Below are positions 1-5,867 of a DNA stretch of 5,867 bases, piece by piece. Numbering within the stretch: position 1 is the first letter of the stretch; the number at the start of each line of letters is the position of its first letter. The notes beneath the pieces are model-generated. The model had not been told where the DNA came from and ran no database searches. It saw only the letters and a list, made by a program, of their open reading frames with translations. Position numbers and translations under genes: made by a program. This DNA comes from Nitrososphaerota archaeon (GTDB taxonomy: Archaea > Thermoproteota > Nitrososphaeria_A > Caldarchaeales > Wolframiiraptoraceae), in NCBI GenBank assembly GCA_021157985.1, contig JAGGVM010000088.1:1-5867 (forward strand). The letters run 5' to 3'.

Positions 1-372
1 CATCTATGCTCCCAGTGCTCAGACATGCCCTGCGTCGAGGCCTGTCCGAAAAACGCGCTCTATCGAGACGAGAAAACAGGGGCGATAATGGTCAAGGTCG
101 AAGACTGCATAGAATGCGGGCTTTGCATCGAGGCGTGTCCTGGAAAAGTTCCGAGGATAATCGAGGGTAAGAAGGGAGTGCTCCTCTGCGACCTCTGCGG
201 AGGCGACCCCGAGTGCGTAAAGGTCTGCAACGCTTTTGGATACAATGCTTTAAGGATGGTGGAGCGCGATGACGCGGCCTACGACTACAGCGTATACAGC
301 AGAACCCCCGAGGAGATCACCAAGGACATGGTGAAGAAGATGTATCGGATGAAATCCGAGGAGGTGCTCTGA
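1..372 (+). CDS. Polyferredoxin / 4Fe-4S electron-transfer subunit, 5' end outside window
   Basis: The frame is open from base 1, and Fe-S residues lie before the first in-window ATG (position 25), so the gene starts upstream. Counting from the first visible codon, there are three cluster motifs: C3-x2-C6-x4-C11-x3-CP, C36-x2-C39-x2-C42-x3-CP, and C63-x2-C66-x5-C72-x3-C76. This order matches motifs II to IV of the four-cluster HycB/DmsB-type ferredoxin subunits, so a first motif is probably lost off the window edge (inference). The last 45 residues are charged and cysteine-free. No membrane segment is visible, so the protein is probably cytoplasmic. The next gene begins 3 bp after the stop and is an AOR-family enzyme; such ferredoxin-like partners are common beside AOR genes and are thought to accept their electrons. 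The fold and role are secure, but the exact partner is inferred from position. Confidence 0.93.
   Translation, partial: HLCSQCSDMPCVEACPKNALYRDEKTGAIMVKVEDCIECGLCIEACPGKVPRIIEGKKGVLLCDLCGGDPECVKVCNAFGYNALRMVERDDAAYDYSVYSRTPEEITKDMVKKMYRMKSEEVL
360..366 (+). promoter_or_regulatory. Shine-Dalgarno site for the AOR gene, inside the ferredoxin gene
   Basis: GGAGGTG lies in the last codons of the ferredoxin gene, 9 bases before the ATG at 376. It is a near-complete match to the archaeal anti-SD sequence. Its place across the gene boundary suggests that the two genes are translated together from one mRNA. Confidence 0.75.
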
Positions 373-375
373 AAA

Positions 376-2253
376 ATGCCATACGGCTTCACGGGAAAGC
401 TCCTCGAAATAGACCTAAGCTCGGAGAAGATAAGGGAAATCGAGCTGAAAGAAGATCTCCTGAGAAAATTCATAGGCGGAAGAGGGCTAGGATCCTGGCT
501 GCTCTGGGAGAGGCTTGGCGAGAACTGGGAAAACCTGGACCCGCTTTCCCCTGAAAACCAGCTGATGTTTCTCACAGGTCCCATGACAGGATATTACCCC
601 GGAACCCGTATATGCGTGACCGGTAAATCACCTCTCAGCAACGGCGTCGTCGGATCAACCCTCGGAACGGAGCTAGGGCTTGAGCTCAAAACCTCGGGAT
701 ATGATGGCCTAATCGTGACCGGGAAAGCGAGTTCACCGGTCTACATCTTCGTGAACGATGACAAGGTGGAGATAAGAGATGCATCAAAACATTGGGGGAA
801 AGCCGGAAGAGAGACTCTAAGAGACCTTATTAGGGAAACCTGGGGCGAGCTTAAGTCGCGTAACAGGTTGAAGGGTCTACCGAAAGAACCCTCAATACTG
901 TATATCGGACCGGCTGGAGAAAACTTAGTCAGAATCGCCGCGATAATATCGAAATGGACTCATGCAGCCGGATACGGTGGATACGGAGCCGTCATGGGAT
1001 CTAAGAACCTGAAAGCGGTAGTCGCCAAGGGATCGGGTCCTCTCCCCGATGTCGCGGATCCCAAGCGATTCCAAGAGCTTCTTTCACAAATTAGGAAAAC
1101 ATTACTTCAAGATACTCATCTCAGGATGTGGGGTACGGGCCACGGGGGATACACGGTCGGCGCGGTGACCAGCTCTGAGCCCGTGAAGAATTGGCAAGAG
1201 GAATGGCATGATAAGAAAGAATATTCTCAATCCTATTTCGAATCGAAGGTTTGGGTGAAGCGGTTCTGGTCTGATTACGGATGCCCAACGAGCTGCCTAA
1301 AGGTCAGCTTATCGGTTAGGGATGGAGAAGTGGCTATAACCGATTGCCCCGACTACGAGCTTCAAGCGTACTTGGGAACAAACTTAGGAGTCTTCGATCC
1401 AGAGTGCTCAGTCTATCTATCATATCTCGCCGACGAACTCGGATTCGATGGAATAAACCTTGGTAACGTCCTAGGATTTGCAGCCGAGCTTTATCAAAGA
1501 GGGATCCTAACAAAGGATGAACTGGGATTCGAGTTGAATTGGGGTGACTGCAGTTCGTTCGCGAAGCTCGTTAAATTGATCGCGGAGAGAAAGGGCGTGG
1601 CCTCGATCCTCGCCGAAGGCACTTTCAGAGCCATGAGAAAGCTATCGGAGCTGAAGAAGGTTGACCTATCCAGATACGCCGTCCAGACGAAGGGAATAGG
1701 GTTAGGCGCCCACGGGGTCAGGAGCAAAAAGGATTATCCCTCGATCGCAGGATACGCGGTCTCAGTTCAGGGAGGAGACCACACATCTATTCCATCGCCT
1801 TTCCTACAGTATAGCGAGGACTGGTTCGTTTTCTATGACAGTGCTGTGATCTGCGGTTTTAACTCATACGCGTTCGCCGGCGAGCCGTTAATCGATTTTC
1901 TGAACGCCGTTACCGGATGGGATGTAACGCTTGAAGAATGGAATAACGCGATAAAGAAGAGAATTTTGAACGTTCAAAGGATCCTCTTACTGTTAGGCGG
2001 ACCTGACGCGAGATGGGATCCACGGAGAGACGATGATCAGCCACCTAGGTTCTATGAACCTCTTCCAAGCGGACCCTACAAGGGAGCTAAAATCGATCGG
2101 GAAGAAGTCGAGGCTGAGAAAAAGAAGTATTACCAGAGACTGGGCTGGGATGAGCAAGGAATACCCAAAAAAGAGGAGCTGGAGAGGCTCGGTCTAGGAG
2201 AGCTCGCTTCCGCTGTTGATAAAATCAAAAGAGCGCTCGGCCTTGTTTCGTAA
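376..2253 (+). CDS. Aldehyde:ferredoxin oxidoreductase family protein (tungsten bis-pterin enzyme)
   Basis: At 625 residues this is full length for the AOR family, whose cytoplasmic members use a W- (rarely Mo-) bis-pyranopterin and one Fe-S cluster to oxidise aldehydes and reduce ferredoxin. The N-terminal domain has the family pattern IGGRGLGSWLL (33-43), LTGPMTG (66-72), the T-GKSPLSNG stretch (82-90) and YIGPAGEN (176-183). The pterin-contact motif D-x-x-G-x-D is at 353-358, and its partner, normally D-x-x-G-L-C, is D488 to C493. The active-site Glu and His of Pyrococcus furiosus AOR appear to match E328 (in CPDYE) and H469 (in GGDH). Cluster ligands are C303, C307 and C493, but the expected first Cys is Asp300. 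The C-terminal helical tail with RLGWDEQGIP (588-597) is typical. The family is certain. The substrate is unknown: AOR, FOR, GAPOR and WOR types cannot be told apart here, though the Asp recalls WOR4. The gene probably forms an operon with the ferredoxin gene 3 bp upstream. Confidence 0.95.
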   Translation: MPYGFTGKLLEIDLSSEKIREIELKEDLLRKFIGGRGLGSWLLWERLGENWENLDPLSPENQLMFLTGPMTGYYPGTRICVTGKSPLSNGVVGSTLGTELGLELKTSGYDGLIVTGKASSPVYIFVNDDKVEIRDASKHWGKAGRETLRDLIRETWGELKSRNRLKGLPKEPSILYIGPAGENLVRIAAIISKWTHAAGYGGYGAVMGSKNLKAVVAKGSGPLPDVADPKRFQELLSQIRKTLLQDTHLRMWGTGHGGYTVGAVTSSEPVKNWQEEWHDKKEYSQSYFESKVWVKRFWSDYGCPTSCLKVSLSVRDGEVAITDCPDYELQAYLGTNLGVFDPECSVYLSYLADELGFDGINLGNVLGFAAELYQRGILTKDELGFELNWGDCSSFAKLVKLIAERKGVASILAEGTFRAMRKLSELKKVDLSRYAVQTKGIGLGAHGVRSKKDYPSIAGYAVSVQGGDHTSIPSPFLQYSEDWFVFYDSAVICGFNSYAFAGEPLIDFLNAVTGWDVTLEEWNNAIKKRILNVQRILLLLGGPDARWDPRRDDDQPPRFYEPLPSGPYKGAKIDREEVEAEKKKYYQRLGWDEQGIPKKEELERLGLGELASAVDKIKRALGLVS

Positions 2254-2267
2254 CAGGCTTTCCTCAT

Positions 2268-2298
2268 AATTTTTCAAAAAATATTTTGTAAGAAAAAC
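2268..2298. terminator. AT-rich bidirectional terminator between convergent genes
   Basis: The 52-bp spacer between the two convergent stop codons contains T5 at 2270-2274 and T4 at 2284-2287 on the + strand. On the - strand it has T6 (complement of 2276-2281) and T5 (complement of 2293-2297). Archaeal RNA polymerase stops at such T tracts without needing a strong hairpin, and no good hairpin is visible. The T tracts are seen; that they terminate both transcripts is inferred. Confidence 0.6.
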
Positions 2299-2305
2299 TT
2301 GCCGG

Positions 2306-3472
2306 TTATTTTTCAGGCAGGCTGTCGTAGAATGCTTTCAAAGCCGTGTCTACGTTGACGTCGAGCCCCAAGGTTTTCAACGTATATCCCATGGCCGCTA
2401 TGGTCCTGCTTATCGGAGCCTTTCTAGCGGTATATCCCATATGTCCTATTCTCACGATTTTTCCCGCGAATTTTCCAAGACCTCCTGAGATCATCACGTT
2501 AAAGTTCTCCAGCATTCCATCAATAAGCTTCTTTGGAATTCCTTCGGGAAGCCGGACCGCGGTGATCGTGGGTGAAGCGTATTCTTCAGGCGCAGCGAGC
2601 TGTAGGTTCATCGCTTTAACGGCGTTCCTGAATGCCGCCGCAAAGACCTTATGTCTTTTATACACGTTCTCTAATCCCTCGTCGATTACTCGTCTCAGTG
2701 TTTCGCGGAGAGCCATGACGGTGTGCGTGGGCATTGAGGATGGATGCGGATGACCCCAAGCCGCCATCTCCTTGATGCTTTTCTTCCAAGTCCTGAAGTC
2801 AAGGTACCACGTATCCGGCTCATTCGTCCTTTCATCGAGGATTTTCCAAAGTCTCTTACTGATCCCTATGGGGACTATTCCCGGCATTCCTCCCAGGGCT
2901 TTGCTCGCGTAGCCGACGCAGAGGTCTATTCCCCATTCATCCATGTTTATCTCAGCTCCTCCGAAGATCGATACCGCGTCGACCATGACGAGTAGGCCGT
3001 GATCTTTGAAGACTTTACCGAGCTCTTTTAGCGGGTTCATGACTCCCGTCGACGTCTCGTTGTAGACCACGAAAGCCGCCTCTATATCCTTGTCTTTCTC
3101 GAGGGCTCTTTCGACGTCCTCGGGAGTTATGGGTTCCCCGTAGTCCTTCTCGAGGAGAACTATGTTCCTCTTATAGGTCTTAGCGATCTTAACGGCGGTC
3201 TCTCCGAAGTATCCGTTGACGCACATCAGGAACTTCTCTTTTCGAGTGACTATGTTCACGAGGCCTGTCTCTATGGCGAGGAACCCGGGAGTCGGAAACA
3301 GGATCACTTCCCCGCTGGTGTTGAAGAGCTTCTTAGATAGCTCCACGGTTTCTTCGTGAACCTTCTTCCATTCAGGTCCATAATGAGGGAGAATTGAAGC
3401 GGCTGCTTTCAAAACATCCTCAGACGGCTGAGAAGGTCCCGGGAGCATTAGCAAAGGGCGCTCGCTATCCAT
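2306..3472 (-). CDS. Class V PLP aminotransferase, alanine/serine-glyoxylate (pyruvate) type
   Basis: A cytoplasmic fold-type I PLP enzyme that probably moves an amino group from alanine or serine to glyoxylate or pyruvate, linking glycine, serine and alanine pools. The reading frame extends to an ATG at 3493; residues below are counted from there. Visible signs are LPGPSQPS (17-24, family N-terminus), YNETSTGV (144-151), the PLP-pyridine Asp in MVDAVS (D172), the Schiff-base Lys in YASKALGG (K198), and ISGGLG-x4-K-x2-RIGHMG (335-353) with the substrate-carboxylate Arg R348. I start it at the second ATG (3472, 388 aa). Neither ATG has an SD; a TATA-like box ends 2 bp before the first ATG and is placed for a leaderless mRNA at the second; and MDSERPLLMLPGPS resembles family N-termini. 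The PLP-phosphate loop region, FPTPGFLAIE (66-75), departs from the usual G-S-G-x pattern. Exact substrates cannot be read from sequence. Confidence 0.9.
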   Translation of the reverse strand: MDSERPLLMLPGPSQPSEDVLKAAASILPHYGPEWKKVHEETVELSKKLFNTSGEVILFPTPGFLAIETGLVNIVTRKEKFLMCVNGYFGETAVKIAKTYKRNIVLLEKDYGEPITPEDVERALEKDKDIEAAFVVYNETSTGVMNPLKELGKVFKDHGLLVMVDAVSIFGGAEINMDEWGIDLCVGYASKALGGMPGIVPIGISKRLWKILDERTNEPDTWYLDFRTWKKSIKEMAAWGHPHPSSMPTHTVMALRETLRRVIDEGLENVYKRHKVFAAAFRNAVKAMNLQLAAPEEYASPTITAVRLPEGIPKKLIDGMLENFNVMISGGLGKFAGKIVRIGHMGYTARKAPISRTIAAMGYTLKTLGLDVNVDTALKAFYDSLPEK

Positions 3473-3494
3473 GGCAATTAAGCCATTCCGCATG

Positions 3495-3502
3495 ATTTAA
3501 AT
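3495..3502 (-). promoter_or_regulatory. TATA-like box for the aminotransferase gene
   Basis: The palindrome ATTTAAAT is centred about 26 bp upstream of the ATG at 3472, the usual distance from an archaeal TATA box to the transcription start. No SD precedes that ATG, so a leaderless mRNA fits. The motif is seen; its function is inferred. Confidence 0.5.
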
Positions 3503-3554
3503 CTAATCGGAAATCAATTGCCTCACGCTTCTTACTGACCGTCTCAGCAAGTTG

Positions 3555-3580
3555 TTCTCACTCAAAAAATTTGTTGAGAA
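3555..3580. repeat. AT-rich inverted repeat in divergent intergenic region
   Basis: TTCTCA (3555-3560) and TGAGAA (3575-3580) form an exact inverted repeat around an A6T3 core. A second pair, CTCAA (3561-3565) and TTGAG (3574-3578), overlaps it. The core could serve as a TATA element toward nadM, with a start near 3593 and a leader of about 50 bases, and the arms could be an operator. In a sequence this AT-rich, chance symmetry is possible. Confidence 0.3.
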
Positions 3581-3630
3581 GATAAGCGGCCTTTAGCCGA
3601 TGGAGAGCGTTCGAAAAAGGTTTTTTCAGG

Positions 3631-3638
3631 GGAGCTGA
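3631..3638 (+). promoter_or_regulatory. Shine-Dalgarno site deciding the TTG start of nadM
   Basis: GGAGCTGA differs from the archaeal consensus GGAGGTGA by one base and lies 6 bases before the TTG at 3645. The TGA inside it (3636-3638) is in the nadM frame, which rules out any start further upstream. Confidence 0.65.
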
Positions 3639-3644
3639 AGCACT

Positions 3645-4160
3645 TTGAAGAGGGGGTTGTTCATAGGCCGGTTTCAGCCGCCGCACTTAGGGCACATCTA
3701 CGCGATAAAGTCCGCTTTATCCGAATGCGATGAGCTTGTGATAGTCGTCGGAAGCGCTCAATACAGCTACACTCTTAAGAATCCATTCACGGCCGGTGAG
3801 CGGATCGAGATGCTGAGGCTTGCTCTTCTCGAAGAAGGAATCGATCTCTCAAAGATATTCATAGTCCCCGTCCCGGATGTAGGGGAGCACGTGGTGTGGA
3901 TCTCGAAAGTAAAGACTTTCTGCCCTAGGTTCGACGTCGTCTACACGAATAACCCCCTAGTGCGCAGATTGTTCCTGGACGCCGGTTACCCGGTTAAATC
4001 TCTCAAGCCTTATCGCCGGGACTTCGAGATGGGTACGAAGATTCGCGAGCTGATGCTCAAGGGCGAGCCTTGGAAAGATCTTGTTCCTAGATCGGTCGCA
4101 GAGTTCATAGAGAAGATAGGCGGGGTCGAGCGGTTGAAGGAGATATGCTCGAGGGATTAA
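3645..4160 (+). CDS. nadM: Archaeal nicotinamide-nucleotide adenylyltransferase
   Basis: Joins NMN and ATP to give NAD+ and pyrophosphate, the central step of NAD synthesis and salvage, in the cytoplasm. At 171 residues it has the usual length of archaeal NadM, a nucleotidyltransferase of the HxGH Rossmann type. The N-terminal [10 protein letters not shown] (8-17) carries the HxGH motif (H14, H17). [18 protein letters not shown] (35-52) is the conserved NMN/ATP-binding stretch of the family. [10 protein letters not shown] (128-137) matches the C-terminal phosphate-binding ISTMIRE-like motif. The start is TTG: an in-frame TGA sits 9 bases upstream and no other start codon can precede the HxGH motif, apart from a TTG at codon 5 that would leave little N-terminus. 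It is transcribed away from the aminotransferase gene and followed after 49 bp by pth2. No direct functional tie to the neighbours is evident. Confidence 0.95.
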   Translation: MKRGLFIGRFQPPHLGHIYAIKSALSECDELVIVVGSAQYSYTLKNPFTAGERIEMLRLALLEEGIDLSKIFIVPVPDVGEHVVWISKVKTFCPRFDVVYTNNPLVRRLFLDAGYPVKSLKPYRRDFEMGTKIRELMLKGEPWKDLVPRSVAEFIEKIGGVERLKEICSRD

Positions 4161-4169
4161 TTGTCTGAG

Positions 4170-4179
4170 AAAATTTTTC
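4170..4179 (+). promoter_or_regulatory. A/T tract between nadM and pth2: possible promoter or terminator
   Basis: AAAATTTTTC can be read as a TATA-like element whose start point would fall near 4200, giving pth2 a leader of about 10 bases. It can also be read as a T-tract terminator for nadM. GGAG at 4204-4207 is only 2 bases from the pth2 ATG, too close for a normal SD, which favours a short-leader or leaderless pth2 mRNA. Confidence 0.35.
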
Positions 4180-4209
4180 AAGACTCTCGTCTATCGATGC
4201 ATAGGAGAA

Positions 4210-4581
4210 ATGGCTGAGAAGAGGATATTCAACTATAAACAAGCCTTAGTGATTCGAGCTGACCTGAAAATGAGCACGGGCAAAATCGCGTCTCAAGCGG
4301 CCCACGCGGCGGTCTCGGCGGCCGAGAAATGCCGGAAAACTAAGCCAGAATGGTTTAAGGCTTGGATCGATGAAGGCCAGAAGAAAGTGGTCTTGAAAGC
4401 CGCGGACGAATCTGAGCTTAGGAAGCTGCTGATGCAGGCCGAGGCTCTGGGGCTTCCCGCGGCCCTCGTCGAAGACGCTGGCTTGACCGAGGTTCCTCCT
4501 GGTACGGTGACCGCTTTGGGAGTAGGGCCTGCGCCTTCCGAGCTCGTTGACCGAGTCACGGGTAAACTTAAGCTCCTATAG
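4210..4581 (+). CDS. pth2: Peptidyl-tRNA hydrolase 2 (archaeal/eukaryotic type)
   Basis: Cleaves the ester bond of peptidyl-tRNA dropped from stalled ribosomes, recycling tRNA in the cytoplasm. The 123-residue product is the normal length for archaeal Pth2, a small alpha/beta protein unrelated to bacterial Pth. The N-terminal signature is complete: [20 protein letters not shown] (11-30) followed by AHAA, with the conserved K25, Q29 and H32. The C-terminal signature is also present: [19 protein letters not shown] (89-107), with the conserved T93 and the D89 position. The ATG at 4210 places the core at the usual distance from the N-terminus. The truD reading frame follows 13 bp later on the same strand, so the two probably share an mRNA; both act on tRNA. 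Confidence 0.96.
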   Translation: MAEKRIFNYKQALVIRADLKMSTGKIASQAAHAAVSAAEKCRKTKPEWFKAWIDEGQKKVVLKAADESELRKLLMQAEALGLPAALVEDAGLTEVPPGTVTALGVGPAPSELVDRVTGKLKLL

Positions 4582-4583
4582 AT

Positions 4584-4589
4584 GGTGAT
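4584..4589 (+). promoter_or_regulatory. Shine-Dalgarno site for truD
   Basis: GGTGAT is an exact match to the archaeal anti-SD sequence, 5 bases before the GTG at 4595. An in-frame TAA at 4589-4591 overlaps it, so GTG 4595 is the earliest possible start of the frame; the ATG at 4582 belongs to another frame that stops soon after. Confidence 0.8.
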
Positions 4590-4594
4590 AAATA

Positions 4595-5867
4595 GTGTTC
4601 GAGGATTTTTCTTCGCTGAAGGCCGAGGATCTCGAGGGTTTCATCGGAATAAGCGGATACGTATCCGGTACTGAGGGAATCGGCGGCGTCATAAAGACTA
4701 GGCCAGAGGATTTCCTCGCCTGGGAAGTGTTGGTCAACGGGCTTGATGCTAGAGCTGTCTACGAGTCGGGAGGCAGGCGCGTTGAGGGGTTTGGAGATTA
4801 CGTCCTGGCCGTTATGCGGAAGAAGGGTATCGACACGATCCGCGCCGTTACCGCCCTCTCCCACGAGCTAGGACTTAAACCGAAATCCATAACCGTATGC
4901 GGGATAAAGGACAAGGTGAGCGTCAGCTGGCAGTTCGTATCGATTCCGCGGGAGCGCTTTCCGAGCGAGGGCGTCGAGATCCGAGACTTGATCCGCGTCC
5001 TACCCGTAGAATCGTCCTCTAAGAGGCTGAGCTCCAAAGCCTTGGCGAAGAACGTGTTCGAGATAACGATACGCGGTTGCAGAGCGGAAAAAGATCTCAT
5101 AGAGGAGTGCTTGAGCCAGCTTCGCTCGAGGGGGCTCCCGAACTTTTACGGTCATCAGAGGTTTGGGATAACTAGGCCGATAACGCCAGTGACGGGGAGA
5201 TACATGTTGATGGGCTTGGTTAAGGAGGCCGTTGAGTCTTTTCTAACTCTGAGCACGCCTCTCGAAAGCGAGAGAAACAGGAAGGCCAGGGAAAGGCTCT
5301 CCAGCGAATGGGACTTCGAATCAGCCTTAGAGTATTTCCCGAAAAGTCTCCGCTACGAGCGAGAGATGCTGAGATATCTCTCTCGAAAGGGCCAAGATTA
5401 CGTCGGAGCTCTTAGGGCGCTTCCTCTCAGGCTCCGCAGGCTTCTCGTCGAATCGGTTTCCGCCCTCATATTCAATAAAGCTCTCTCGAAGATAATCTCC
5501 GAAGGAAAGCTTAGCGAGCTCGAGGTAGGGGATTTCGTGGTTGAGCTTGATAGGTTCGGCAGGCCCAAGCCGGGGAGGCCGATAACGGTTATGGACGCTA
5601 ACTTCGAGCAGGTTGAGAGGTTGATCAAGCTGGGGAGGTTCGCGGTAGTTCTCCCCGTTGTAGGATATCTCTCAAGCATTCCGAGGAGCGGCAAAGGCGA
5701 CGCGGTTCAAGAGGCATTAGAAGAGCTGGAGCTATCGACGAGGCTCTTCAGGCTGAAGACCGTTCCCGAGGCATCGACCCGCGGATCCCTAAGACCGATA
5801 ACCGTGCCGAAGTGGAGCTGCGAGCTAATACGCGTTCAAGAGTCCTCGGTTACGCTGAGAATCGGAC
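4595..5867 (+). CDS. truD: tRNA pseudouridine synthase TruD/Pus7 family, 3' end outside window
   Basis: Turns a specific uridine of tRNA into pseudouridine (U13 in the bacterial enzyme; U13 and sometimes others in archaea and in eukaryotic Pus7). The frame is open for 424 codons to the window edge. VCGIKDKVSVSWQFVS (101-116) is the catalytic motif with the nucleophilic Asp at 106. PNFYGHQRFG (182-191) is the second family signature. The TRUD insertion domain follows (about 195-360), and RGSLRPITVP (396-405) is the conserved return to the catalytic domain. Family members usually end with a short stretch containing a GSYAT-like motif, so perhaps 20 to 40 residues are missing. GTG is the start, fixed by an in-frame TAA just upstream and a perfect SD. 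It lies 13 bp after pth2 and is likely co-transcribed. All key residues visible are intact. Confidence 0.95.
   Translation, partial: MFEDFSSLKAEDLEGFIGISGYVSGTEGIGGVIKTRPEDFLAWEVLVNGLDARAVYESGGRRVEGFGDYVLAVMRKKGIDTIRAVTALSHELGLKPKSITVCGIKDKVSVSWQFVSIPRERFPSEGVEIRDLIRVLPVESSSKRLSSKALAKNVFEITIRGCRAEKDLIEECLSQLRSRGLPNFYGHQRFGITRPITPVTGRYMLMGLVKEAVESFLTLSTPLESERNRKARERLSSEWDFESALEYFPKSLRYEREMLRYLSRKGQDYVGALRALPLRLRRLLVESVSALIFNKALSKIISEGKLSELEVGDFVVELDRFGRPKPGRPITVMDANFEQVERLIKLGRFAVVLPVVGYLSSIPRSGKGDAVQEALEELELSTRLFRLKTVPEASTRGSLRPITVPKWSCELIRVQESSVTLRIG

Larger units (their letters stand above)
3503..3644. other. Divergent intergenic region with no gene
   Basis: No coding frame is supported here. 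Besides the inverted repeat at 3555-3580, it contains a small 4-bp-stem hairpin (CGGC 3587-3590, GCCG 3596-3599) and a symmetric GAAAAA/TTTTTC pair at 3613-3627 just before the SD of nadM. The last could be a second TATA-like element or simply AT-rich leader; its distance to the nadM start (about 22 bp from the T-tract centre) is short for a leaderless promoter. I find no tRNA-like or known riboswitch-like pattern. Confidence 0.45.

Noticed and set aside
60..584. - strand frames of 61 and 99 codons opposite the ferredoxin and the start of the AOR gene
   Set aside because: They are antisense to intact Fe-S and AOR motifs and have no family resemblance of their own.
2346..2995. Open + strand frames of 135 and 83 codons opposite the aminotransferase gene
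   Set aside because: They lie wholly on the reverse strand of a well-supported enzyme gene, show no recognisable motif, and have no convincing SD or promoter.
3503..3644. Possible small RNA or riboswitch in the largest intergenic region
   Set aside because: Only short stems and AT-rich symmetry are visible; no known riboswitch core, tRNA fold or box C/D pair with a guide could be made out.
4582..4668. ATG at 4582, directly after the pth2 stop, as the start of the next gene
   Set aside because: That frame meets a TGA after about 28 codons. The TruD frame begins at GTG 4595, with a correctly spaced SD.
4293..5694. Several - strand frames of 88 to 100 codons opposite pth2 and truD
   Set aside because: The + strand carries clear Pth2 and TruD signatures throughout. 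These frames are Ser/Arg-rich antisense readings typical of high-GC third positions.

Overview
This 5.87 kb window comes from an archaeon, most probably a thermophile. The evidence is an archaeal-type NMN adenylyltransferase (NadM), an archaeal/eukaryotic-type peptidyl-tRNA hydrolase (Pth2), a tungsten-type aldehyde:ferredoxin oxidoreductase, Shine-Dalgarno sites matching GGAGGTGAT, TTG and GTG starts fixed by upstream stops, T-tract ends without strong hairpins, and heavy use of AGG/AGA arginine codons at moderate GC. The phylum cannot be fixed from this sequence; a TACK-type lineage such as Korarchaeota or Bathyarchaeia is a guess.

Positions 1-2253 (+) hold a two-gene redox operon: the 3' part of a polyferredoxin with three visible [4Fe-4S] motifs, then, 3 bp later, a full-length AOR-family oxidoreductase. 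The SD of the second gene lies inside the first, so they are probably translationally coupled. The likely scheme is that the W-bis-pterin enzyme oxidises an aldehyde (or another substrate) and the ferredoxin-like protein carries electrons away. The oxidoreductase has Asp where the first Cys ligand of the family's Fe-S cluster is expected, which is the most notable point in the window.

Positions 2254-2305 are a short AT-rich convergent spacer that can stop transcription from both sides. Positions 2306-3472 (-) encode a class V PLP aminotransferase of the alanine/serine-glyoxylate type. It has a TATA-like box placed for a leaderless start at its second in-frame ATG. Positions 3473-3644 are a divergent promoter region with AT-rich inverted repeats.

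Positions 3645-5867 (+) hold three co-directional housekeeping genes: nadM (NAD synthesis), pth2 (release of peptide from peptidyl-tRNA) and truD (tRNA pseudouridine synthase, cut by the window end). pth2 and truD are 13 bp apart with a perfect GGTGAT SD between them and look like an operon devoted to tRNA. I saw no tRNA or rRNA gene, CRISPR array, insertion sequence or clearly new system. The window is mostly ordinary archaeal chromosome, and the cluster-ligand change in the oxidoreductase is the best lead.
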